Shown: in pieces, positions 46,960 to 58,017 of the stretch | Layout of the letters: each line of letters starts with the position of its first letter | How positions within the stretch are numbered: position 1 is the stretch's first letter | DNA from: Brugia malayi | Taxonomy: Eukaryota; Nematoda; Chromadorea; Rhabditida; Onchocercidae | Direction: 5' to 3' | Assembly: GCF_000002995.4 (NCBI RefSeq) | Contig: NW_025062478.1 | Location: 12,210,001 to 12,274,000 of the forward strand | DNA length: 64,000 nt | Made by a program: the position numbers and the translations under genes | The notes under the pieces: generated by a model | What the model saw: only the letters and a program-made list of their open reading frames with translations | Database searches by the model: none | What the model was told of the DNA's origin: nothing

Positions 46960-47220
46960 GTCACTTGCTTAATTGTTGCTTACTACTACCACTACTACTG
47001 CAGCTCTCCCCAATAGACGACACATAAATGAACCACTAGCGCCTTCATCACTAGTCGGAATGTGGTGCCAGCATGTCCGCACGGTCGATGTGTCATCATC
47101 GCACGGATATACTGGCGCAAATGCGCACATGCACAAGCAGTCACACACTAAATAATGTGCTGTACAGTACAGGCATGCTGTTGTATAGCAGTGATTATGC
47201 GTGAGAAGATGGTTTCGCTC
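46960..47220. other. GC-richer island in AT-rich intergenic DNA
   Basis: Composition here is clearly higher in G+C than in the flanking kilobases, with CpG-containing stretches such as GTCCGCACGGTCGATG and TGGCGCAAATGCGCACAT. A 60-codon plus-strand frame is open but shows no domain. It could be a promoter, an unrecognised exon of either strand or an exapted repeat edge; it abuts the repeat array at 47247. Confidence 0.4.
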
Positions 47221-47246
47221 TTTCCATTACATTTTTATACGTTTAA

Positions 47247-47452
47247 TCGTCCGTAATGCTTCTCCACTTGTGTAATCCGTAATACTTCTTCATACATATA
47301 ATCATCGTGATATAGTCCGTGATGCGTGCAATCATCGTGATACTTCTCCATGCGTATAATCCGTGATGCTTTTCTATACGTATAATCCGTAATACTTTTT
47401 CATACGTATAATCATCGTGATACTTCTCCATGCGTATAATCCGTAATGCTTA
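47247..47452. repeat. Diverged tandem repeat, unit about 26-28 bp
   Basis: About seven to eight imperfect copies built from ATAATCCGTAATGCTTCTCC-like and ATAATCATCGTGATACTTCT-like units, each ending near CATGCGT or CATACGT. Copies mix two unit types, as in a higher-order array. The minus-strand open frame across it is a by-product of the repeats. Confidence 0.8.
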
Positions 47453-50213
47453 TCCGGCTTATTTGGCCTATTTGTTCTTTTATTGTAAGCATATAAAGCT
47501 CATTGAATTAGCATTAAATTTAATGAGATGAATGTTTGTTTATATCATTTGAACTTACATTTCCCAGTGAATATCACACTTTTACGCTTCGCAAGCACAT
47601 TCAATCCTAGCAAATCATTTAGGATAATACTAATGAAGATGAAATAATGTTTAAAAAAAAAAAAAAAGGTACAGTTTAAATTGTTTATTCTGTTTATGGT
47701 ATGTGTTTTCCAATAATAATAATAAATATTTACTTCATTTTTTATGTTTACATCCATTTTGTTCCATGTTGATTATTATCAAACTATTTTTAACTGCTTT
47801 TCAATTTCATTTATTGTTAAACATTTCGAATTTTGACATTTTGACCTCATTTAGTGACAAAAAAAAAGAAATGTCAAAGTGATAAAATCAAGCTTATGCC
47901 ATTGTAACGAATGTTTTCTAATGATTTGCAAAATATTTGTCATTTCTACACTTAAACTTTAATTATCCATCATTTAAATATTGTCCTATCGTTTTCTAAT
48001 GTATTCACTGTAAGGACATATTTTTTTTTTTTTTTTTAAACTTTTTTATTTAATCAAATTATGCTTGATTAATTGGTCTACTAATTTTATTTCTTTTACT
48101 TTCCATTTATGAAAATATTTCACATTCAGAATAAAATTTTTTCAGACGGATGAGATAAGAAAGAGATCAATTTATTATATTATCTGTATGATAATAGAGA
48201 AAATTGAAATACTGGAATACTTTGCTATTAATATGTCAACATTTAATTTATTATTATACAAAATTACTTTTACTGTAAATATGGTTGAAATTTTATTCTT
48301 CATTTCATTCTTGTGACAACTAATTTGTTAACATGGAATGTTAATTTTTGAAGAAAAATAAAATTAGTTTGAAAGTTTGTATTAAAAGGCACTGAAATGT
48401 GAATGCAATGGAGAAGGATTCAAATAAAACTTTCAAATATTGTTTACTTATAATCTTACTATTTTTTTCCCATCTTTCCAACTTCGTTTTCTCATCAAAT
48501 GCTAAACAGTCGGTTTCTTAGCTAAATTATAAAGTGTGCAAAAGTTAATATTTTGTTTCATATTTCATCTATCAATGGTTACTTTTTTCTGTAAAAATTT
48601 TTTGGTATCACTAATATCACTTATGACCTTTGACCTCTAATAGATTATATGTATAAATATGTCATCAGTGTTTTGCAAAAAAAAAAAAAAAGCATGTTAA
48701 AGTTATCAATTTGTTGCACAAAGAAATATTTACTGCTTTAATATTTCAACTTAAATACTTCATTTTTAATAAATAACTGATTAGTCTTTGGGATTTTCAA
48801 ATTTTTGTCACTTTACTAAAAATAATCTTATCATTTGCTAATATTTCTGGTGTCAAGTGACAGAAATATTGGATCAATTTTGAGGAATCTCAAATTTTTC
48901 AAATTTATTTCAATTGAAGAGAAATTTTAAAGCTGCAAAAACTCCTTTGAGAACGAAAGAATCTCTTTTTTTTTCTGATAAGTAGCGAGAAAATTCTCAA
49001 AAAAATTTCCCATTTGTTTATATTAGCAATGGCTATTTAAGCATAGTGAGAAGTGTTAAGATTTTGGATTTGAAGAAAGAATAATGAAATTTTTCTCAAT
49101 AAATTTATAATCGAAATTATTGGAAAAAAAAATAAAATTTAGTTAATGGAATCATTTCTAAGTACACATAATTAATTACTTATTATTGTTCGAAAAGTCA
49201 ATTTAATTTTTATTTAATTTAGATTTAATCCTTGTTTATGTTGCTAATAACCTATAATAACTGAATATATTTTTTTTTTGAGTTATCGTTCTTTAATTTT
49301 AATTTTTTGCATTTTTTTTTTCAAATATCATTAAGTTATAAATCTTTTTTCATAATTTTGAAAAGCATTCATTCAGTTTCTTTTATGGAATTAAAATCTA
49401 TTTTAGTTTTACTCTTTTCAAAAATACATTTCTTTTATGCTAATTGTGTAATTTATTAAATTGTCTGTGATAGCAGAAGATGAAAGTGGTCGAAGGAAAT
49501 ATCAAATTGTTTTGGGTAACTTTTTTTTTTTTTTTTTTTGAAATTTAATGATTTGAAAATGTTTAATAATTTGAAATTTTCTTAAAAATTTATATTTTTT
49601 AGTCTTAGTTTTAAATTTTATCATCAACATTATTTCATCATTTTGCATTTATTATTCTTTCAAGAAAATTCATTCCATTTTTGAAAATGTAGTATGTTCT
49701 AAGTATTCAGTATGCTTCTTGATTTTTTCTTCTTTGTTTATCACATGTAATTCAATCATTAAATGATAATTTTCTGATAACAAAAATGTGAAAATTGTTT
49801 AACTAATAATATTAGTAAACTAAAACATTTGCACTAATTATATTTCATTATTCGTTAAATTTTTTTTTTTTTCTTTTCTTTCTTTTGTTTTACTTTATTA
49901 CTACAATATTGTAACTAACAAATAGCCAAAAAGATTTTCTCCATTTGTCGTAATTTCCACTCTTTTCTCTTTCTTTAAAAGTAATCAAAGTGAAAACTTT
50001 CTATATTTTAACCCGCATTGAGAGACAGCTGACTCCTCAAATGCAGACTGAGATAATCACTCATTTTATTTGTTGTTTAGCATGCTCAAATATTCCATCA
50101 ATCTTTCGCCGCAATCTCCGCCCGTCCTAACTTAACCACTAGCCGTTTTCATTTTTCCTTTCATTATCATTCTTCATTTCATATTATTTCTATTTTCTTA
50201 TTGTTGCTGCTGG

Positions 50214-50250
50214 TATTATTATTATTATTATTATTATTGTTGTTGTTATT
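50214..50250. repeat. ATT/GTT trinucleotide microsatellite
   Basis: Uninterrupted ATT units followed directly by GTT units; a GCTGCTG run lies just upstream. Confidence 0.85.
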
Positions 50251-51492
50251 TTTATTTTTATTGCTACTATTGCTTATTGCATTTATCACTAATACTATCA
50301 CTGTTTATTATTCTAATTCTTTTAATGATTAGCACTTTCAATTCATTTTGTCTATTTTTTTTTTTTTTTTTACAAAAAACAATGAAATTAATTTAATTAA
50401 GATAAAAAATAAAACCGTTTTCTTCTTCGTTCTCCAATTTCTGTTCCGAAAATGTAACCAACTTTTTTTTTCTTCTTCTTCTTTTTTGCTCTAATTAATC
50501 ATTTATTTTATATTCAATTGAAAGTTGTTAAAAGAAAAAAAAAAAAAAAAAAAAGATTTCCTACGAAATTATGGAATATTTTAATGATATAATTAATGAA
50601 TTGAAATAATATAACTAATACTGTAAATATTGAAAGTTAAAAATCGAGAAATATCGTTGCATCGTTAAGGTCAAAGATAAAGTAGTGGATAATAATTATT
50701 ATCCATCCAACTAAGTTTTTTTCTTTTTTTTTTTTTTTTTTGGCGATTAGATCATTGGATCTGCTTTTCATCTTCTTTACAGTAACAAAATAAGATAGTT
50801 GTATAATAAATTGATAAAGATATCCATTGTTATGCTTAATTTCGATTTCATTAATATTTAATTTCACATTAACTTTTTTTTTTTTTTTCTTTTCATTTGT
50901 TTCATTAAACTTTTACTATTCATTCTGACAGTCTCTCTTCGACACTTACTTGTTTGTTAAATCGTTTTTGTTGTCGCAGTAATTTTAGTATTTCAACTTA
51001 AACTGCTCTATGTTAATTCTTTGATGAATATTACTAAACTTTTATAATACTTTTTTTTTTTGTCTCATTTTGTTAACATTCATTTCTATTTGCATAACTT
51101 TCTCAACTGTTTAACAATTTGAAAATTTTCCAACTTTTCAATTTTCATTTGTTTAAGCAATGATTTTAGCTATATATTAAGTGCTCTGATTTATTTAATT
51201 TTACATATTTGATTGATTTGAAAAAAGAAAAAAAAAAAAACTCTAAAATATATACATATATATATTCATTATTTTGTTGATATCTCTAAATTTAGTTTTC
51301 TTAGCAATGCTTTTTTTCTTTTTTCTCTATAAACTATAAAAACGATACATTTTAAGCATATTTATCATTAAACTAACTTAAAAGAAATGATTAAATAAAT
51401 GATTAATATTTTAAAGCTTAGCTATTAATTTTAATTATACACAATCAATGCTTACTTCTTCTGTTCAGAGCGGTTGCTTTTTGCATTGTGAC

Positions 51493-51517
51493 GAATGAAT
51501 GAATGAATGAATGAATA
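51493..51517. repeat. GAAT tetranucleotide microsatellite
   Basis: About six GAAT units preceded by GTGAC. A second array in a similar context occurs at 63259-63278. Confidence 0.85.
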
Positions 51518-52112
51518 ATCATTGTTAATAGTTTTGCAACTGTTCCCATTTTGAAGTATCTTTTCGTTTTCAAAAATGTCGGTCTAATTGAAAGAAATGC
51601 TTTGAGAGATTATTGAATGATTGTTTCTTATCAAGCTGTAATATTCCCTCTCTTCTCTTTCTCTTCCCCTCTCTCTCCCTCTCTCTTTCTCTTCTTGATC
51701 TGATATGAATGATTAAAAGTACTTTTCTCCTTTGTATCTCTTTTTCTTACATTAACAGAGTAATAATCTCTTTCTATTTTGTCAATATTTTTAAGCTTAA
51801 CTTTTTTTTTTTTTTTTGCAAAGTTTTTCTTCTTACTTTCTTCTTTTTTTTTTTCTCTGCAAACTGTAAAAAAAATTCATTTCGATTATGTGTTAATAGC
51901 ATGAATCATTGCTAACATTCATTCAAATTATTCTCATTTCTTTACTAAAAAAAAAAAAAAGAAGTGATGACAACTTTGCTTCATTTCTCACCTGTCACTC
52001 TCTATCTATTTATGCTTGGTGTAAAAAATTTTACAATTAACTAAGTTCCTCGCAACTTTAAAGCTAATCAAATGATTGGATATCTTAGAGACATCACAAT
52101 GGTTGGTCACCT

Positions 52113-52349
52113 TTATTCACATAGATGAATTAGCTGTAATCCTTTTCGTGTGACACTTCGGAATGACCTTTTATAACCAACAACATCACACGTACTCGAT
52201 AGGATTTGCTTCATCAAATTTTTCCACTGTTCAGAGGACGACATTCGACCCAAGGTCATGTCATATCTTTGCATTCCACTTGAACAACTAGATGAACTGT
52301 CATGTTTGCGATGAACTTTCTTTTTGCGCAAATGTACTGTTGTTTTACA
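52113..52349 (-). CDS. Candidate terminal exon of an unrecognised minus-strand gene
   Basis: After a TTTGCATAG acceptor-like sequence (minus strand) a frame stays open for about 79 residues to a stop followed at once by AATAAA-type sequence. It reads CKTTVHLRKKKVHRKHDSSS, then SGMQRYDMTLGRMSSSEQWK and ends RKGLQLIHLCE. Composition is richer in G+C and codon-like compared with the surroundings, which suggests real coding sequence. It has no ATG near its start, so it would be a 3' exon. No domain is recognised. A GT within the frame (AAAAG|GTCATT) allows an alternative donor. Upstream exons could not be located. Confidence 0.4.
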   Translation of the reverse strand, partial: CKTTVHLRKKKVHRKHDSSSSCSSGMQRYDMTLGRMSSSEQWKNLMKQILSSTCDVVGYKRSFRSVTRKGLQLIHLCE

Positions 52350-55300
52350 TCCTATGCAAACAGTATACTATTTTATATTAGTGTCATTGTTTTTTTTTTT
52401 TTTTTTTTTTTTTCATCCTCTCAAACTCTTTTCATTTTTTACTTTCAAAAAGATATGAAATTATTTTCCTATCAATGTTAAATAGACTGTTAAAAATTGA
52501 TGAAATTTTAGCATTTAGAAATAGTCTGTGCTTACTAAAGCACAAATAATTTTATTTAACAAAAAAAAAAAAAAATGCTATGTCTGAAATTGAAATTCGA
52601 TTTTATCCATTTTTTCTTTTTTTTTTTTTCATTCAATTGTTACTTACTTATTTTGTTGTTTTTTTCAGAAATGAAAAATACAATGCAAATATATGTTTAG
52701 AAATTATTAATACCAATTAACTAACAAACAATTGCTAGAAAATTTGCTCATGAAAGATGCAACTTACAGTTTAAAAATTATAGAAGTAAAAAAAAAAAAA
52801 ACAGTAGTATTTTGATCTTATTGATCAGTCAAATTAGTTTAATTAACATTGATGCAAAATTTAAAAGTATTGCTACAAATTTCTAAATGAGAAAAAAATA
52901 ATTTGTTACAATAATTTATCACTTTTTTATAAGTTAGAAATTATAAAATACATTGAACATTGAAATATTTAACAGAAATAATAAACTTTAACATTTTTTT
53001 TTAAACAAAAATACGTAGTCAATAATGAAATTAAAGTTCATAATAAAAGTTTTAATAAATTTAGTTTTTTTTTTTTTTTCAAAAAATCAAAAAAACTACT
53101 TTCTATTTGTGCATGGCGAATTTAGGCCGTCTGAATTGAATGTAAAACGATGGAATTGATTGATTTGTTTATAAATTTCATTTCATAACAATTAAATAAA
53201 TGTATGCATGTGCTTGTTTTTTTCTTTTTTTTTTTAAATTAATTTTTTTTCGGTTGCACATTTTGAATTTAGTTGGGTTTACTTTTTTCCTCTTTTTTTT
53301 TTTTTCATTTATTAAAAGAATTGAATCTGAAGAATCGAAATGAAACTATTTGATGTACAACCGGAACAAACTTTCCTGTTTCTCTCTTCTTCTTCTTTCT
53401 GTATCTCTTTTCAACCAATTAAAATTGTTTATTCATTTAAACGATTCACTTTTCCAGCAATGATTTAATTACTTTTTTCTTTTTTTACACTCTCTTTTTA
53501 CCTTGATCATTTTTTATTTTCGCACAATGAATTAAATTTTATTGAATGTTTTTAACAAATGATTTTTTTTTTTTTGAACTTGATTGAAAACAATTTAAAT
53601 TTTTAATGTTACTGTTAACAAATGTTACTTTAAGTATGAATTTAGTTACACTATAAGTTATTACCGTAATAGTTTAGTAATTATTTATCTTCTATTTTAT
53701 ACCCTAACTTTCTCAAGATTATGCTAATTTTTAAGCTTCACTGAAAACATAAAAATATATGCATTATTGATTATAGCGACTGATAACTGATAAATTATCA
53801 GTGTATGTATGTGTATGTGTGTAATATTTCAACCTATATTCTTAGTTGACTTCAATGAAATCTATCATTTTCTTCTCACATTTCTTTATTTTATAAAAAT
53901 TGATCAATTCAAAAAAGATAAAAAAAGAAGTGAAAAAAAAAAAAACAAAAATGTGAAATTAAATTTGATTTTAGTTTGCGCCGAAAATCTTCGAGAAAGT
54001 ACAAACTTAATAGTTATCATCATAAAAAAGCAGAAATGAAATAAAAATTTGAATTTAATTTGAGAAGTTTATTCAAAAAAAAAAAAAAAAAAAAAATGAA
54101 ATGAAATGAAATGATATTTAATGTTTTACTTGTCATTGACTTTAAAATTGAATAAATTATACAATAAAGATTGATTATGTCATTGCAAATGTGATATTTC
54201 GATCTATTAATGTTATCGTAAATGCCTTTTCTCTTTATCGCTTTTTCCACAATTCACCTCTCATTCTTTCTCTCACAAACATTCATCTTTTAATTTATAT
54301 TCGTCCTACATTTAAATTTCTGTGTAAATTTTCTAAAAATTAAATTTATTAGTTTTCACTCTACTACTACTACTACTACTGAAATTTAATAGTTTAAATT
54401 ATTTATCCATAATATGGCACAAGTGTTACCATTTTAAATGATTTAATTCTATATATGTCTCAAAGTATCAAACGGTGAATTATATTCATGTTGCTTCGTT
54501 CTTCCCTTAGGCTATTTGCATAAGATTATGTTGAAAAATTGATCTGATCAATCGATCAATCAATCAATCGATCAATAGAATTGAATATAATTCTATCAGT
54601 TTAACAATTTAAACAAAAATTGGCTCACTTTGAAAGATTAATTCCAAAATCTGCTACATAAATCCAAACAGACGCGTTGTTGTCTGCTTCCAATAGTAAA
54701 TTAACATAAATCTAACTAATATAAATTATATTATTTCCTTTCAAAGTCATTATAATCATTTAACTAAATGTTTAGAATCAAGTTTTAAAATCTTCTCTAT
54801 TTCAACTTTATCACATTTAAATGATCACAACCACTCTTATCAATTGTAATTTCTGATTTCTGCAATAGCTTTTTACTAGTTTTCCATCTTATCATTATTG
54901 ATATCTTTTTCTTTATTTTATTTTCTTTTGTTAGCAATTATTATATTATTGAAATTAAAAGAAAAAAAAAAAACTTATTTCAATTAATACTTTTCTTTTT
55001 TTTTTTCTCTTTTCTTTACACTTACAATTACAATAAGTTGTGACATTTATCATTTATCAATAAACTCCACTTAAAGAGAAAGTTAAATAATTTTACTAAA
55101 AATTTTCGAATAATTGCTGTGTAATTTAATTCTCATAAAAAATTTCTGTATTTCATTAAATTTTTTCCAAATAATCAAGTTTGTTTCATTTCTAACCAAT
55201 TTGAAGAAAAAAAAAAAAAAAAAAAGAGTTATAATTTCTAACCTTTATAATTTATTATGAATTATATATAAACCAAGGTGCTATTTTATTTATTTATTTA

Positions 55301-56029
55301 TTTTTTATTTTTTTTCAAATAATTGCTATGTAATTTAATTCTCATATAAAATAAATAATTTTATGGTATTTTCGAAATATTCCTTCAAAAGTGTTTAACT
55401 TTTATAAATTCAGAATTGATTTTTTTTCTCAAATTTATTTTTAGAAATAAATATTTTCTTTTTTTTTTTTTTTACTCTTGAATTCTGGATTGTATTTTTG
55501 AAAATTGCTATTGTAAAATGTAAAATTTACCACTTAACTGTTTCTTCTTCTTCTTAAATAATATAATTTCATAGCGGAAAACACATATCAATGAAATGTC
55601 ATTTTGTTAAAATATCATGATAAATTACGTTTGCTAATTTGTTTGCGCTTTTTAAAAGAAACTGATAAAAATTTTTTTTTTTTTTTTTTTTTTTTTGCAA
55701 TTTCTTCATCAGTTAATTTTTTGAAACTAATTGCTTGATTGTAAGAACAGATAAATAAGTAATAAATTAATTGTGTAAAGTATGAATGTGAAAGATCATT
55801 AATGCTTAGTGTAAAATTATCTAAGAACAAGCAAATTAATCTGAATGAAATTTAAATAAGCTTAAATTTGCATTATATTTAAGTATTTGCCAGCTACATT
55901 GCAATTAATCTGTGACATCGATTTATTCACTGAAAAAAAAAAAATAAAAAAAAAAACATTGAGAAATTATTTTCGTGCAATAAACTTTAAAATAATTTAT
56001 TCACTTTTATTGTATGCATTGAAATTTTA
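52350..56029. other. AT-rich stretch without a supported gene
   Basis: Homopolymer runs, a CTA triplet run near 54361, a GATCAATC-type palindromic cluster near 54541-54578, an AAATG repeat near 54098 and an ATTT repeat near 55283. No exon with splice sites and non-random protein was found. It should include the promoter of the gene starting at 56060. Confidence 0.5.
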
Positions 56030-56059
56030 GGTGAATATTGTAAATGAATAAAAGATGAA

Positions 56060-58017
56060 ATGGTATCGGATCAAGAGAAACTTCGTTCAAACAGCAATTG
56101 TAGTTGCATCGATGGTGACAAAAATGATATCAATGATATCAACTATGATAATATGAAATTAACGGCAACATCGATAATGTCTTCATCATCGTCATCATCA
56201 TCATCAACAACGACAACATCATCAACATCAACAACGTTAAAAAATGCTGAAGATGACCATGACACAGAAAGATTTGAGAAGTTATCGACGTAAGTTTTAC
56301 TCAAGAAAAGATAATTGTATATGAAATTAAAGCGATTCACTAATTAATTAATAGTTTGCTTATTAATTAGTACCGAAAAATTTTATGTTGATGTCAGAAA
56401 GTAAATTATATTTTTAGGTATTATCGTAGTACAACAGGCACACCTACAAGTTCGGCAATCATTCAGGAATCAATTATGAATACTACAACAACTGCTAATT
56501 GTGATTTAGGTAGTTAGAAGTTTAAAATGTAATATAAAATTTTTGTCGAATTGTTAAATTATATTGAAAAATTTTCTCATTCATATGTTTATCAAATTTT
56601 TCGTTTATAATTTTTTCAAAAAAAAAAAAAAAACCTGTGAAGTTGGATTACAGGTAAATCATCCTTTTAATGTTACTACTAATTTTATAGGTCATACATC
56701 AGCCGAAACTCTAACACGTCCGTCACGTGCGTACAGGTTAGACTTTTGAATGCTCTACAGAATATAAATTAAAATATAATTTGAAATGATATCGAAGCGA
56801 ATTCAGTGTAGCATAAATTCTTTTATCACAGTCTCTAAATTATTTTTATTCAAATATGTACCAAATTGATTTTAGAGATTTTCGATATAATACTTTAGTA
56901 TTAAAATTTAGAAATTAAGTCCAACAAAAAAAAAAAAAAAAAAAAAAAATGAGAGAAAAATATTTAGTTGGATAAAAAGAGGGCAAAGTAGCGCAATTGG
57001 CACACATACACAAACATACACAAATGGAAAATACTTCCCACAAAAATGATAACGACTAGCATTTTTGCACATCAATCTTATAAGATGATAAGTTATCGAA
57101 GAGAATGGACAAATTAGCTTTTTGCATATTTATGTTTAGACAGAACAAAAGAAGATTAGTTCGAGATTAATAATTAATTCGAGAAGCTGAACACAAAACT
57201 ATTTGGCATTAATAAATTATTGACATTTTATTGTCTGAAATGAATACTTTAAAGATTTACATTTTTTTTTTTTTTTTGATATTTCTTTTGTATTTTCATT
57301 CATTCATTTTTTTTTTTTTTTGCTAAAATTTTACTAATTTAAAAATCATTATTTCAACCACTGGTTATAATTTGAATGTTATTATGGCTATAAGTATAGC
57401 ATAAAGATTGTAATCTTTTTTTTTCTTTTGAAATTGATTAATTACTCAAATATTTTTGTTAAAAAAATTTGAAACAAAAAATCGGAGATTTTTTTGTAAT
57501 TTTTTCCTAAAATAATATCTTATAATTTTTTTTTTCTCTCTCTCTCTTTTAGAATAATAGATAGCAACGTTTCGCAAAAAATTTTACAACAATTGGTTGC
57601 TGATAAATTAGCCGCCGCACAAACAACCGGAAAAGGAACAAAATTTTTAAAAAGAAAAGGAAGTAGCAAAGGAACGAATAATTTTTTCTTGTAGGTTTAC
57701 TTATAAAATTAATTGTTTATTACAATGACACTAAAAATTTGCATTTAAATAGGTTATAATAAGTATTGCAAATAGTTATAATAAATAAAACAAATAATAG
57801 ATATTGACAATTTTAGCCAACGACAATCCAATTTTGGATCACAAATTTGGAATAGAACTGACGAATTATCACTCATCTCGAAAGCACCAATTTTTCGCAC
57901 TCATTACGATGTCGTTAGAACGTCAAGTTTTAGTGGAAATCAAACGCAAATAATTCGCAAACATTTGGATTACAATCGTAATTCATTACCTGTCAATATT
58001 ATTGCATTGAATAACGA
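56060..58017 (+). CDS. N-terminal exons of an unrecognised Ser/Thr-rich protein (partial)
   Basis: Exons 56060-56289, 56418-56509, 56691-56736, 57553-57690 and 57817-58017 join in phase and give about 235 residues; the last ends in phase 2 at a GT donor, so more exons lie beyond. The ATG follows a TTTTAG acceptor-like site at 56031, a plausible trans-splice point. The protein begins MVSDQEKLRSNSNCSC and has a Ser then Thr homopolymer tract (residues about 40-58). A helix-like NVSQKILQQLVADKLAAAQ is followed by a basic GTKFLKRKGSSKG. The last exon contains IWNRTDELSLISKAPIFRTH and SFSGNQTQIIRKHLDYNRNS. No signal peptide or membrane segment appears. It looks like the disordered cytoplasmic N-terminus of a large protein such as a channel or signalling scaffold, but that is only a guess. 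Confidence 0.6.

Larger units (their letters stand above)
47453..52112. other. Long AT-rich stretch with no supported gene
   Basis: Many A/T homopolymers. Simple repeats include an ATT array at 50214-50250 followed by GTT units, and a GAAT array at 51493-51517. A hairpin lies at 48840-48870 (AATATTTC paired with GAAATATT, inner TGTCA with TGACA). It may be intergenic or a very long intron of a minus-strand gene that includes the candidate exon at 52113. Confidence 0.5.

Noticed and set aside
46973..47155. 60-codon frame in the GC-richer island as a gene
   Set aside because: Not supported by splice sites or domain; kept only as a compositional anomaly.
47243..47431. Tyr/Ile-rich repeat protein on the minus strand
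   Set aside because: It is the translation of a tandem repeat array with no start context or flanking exons.
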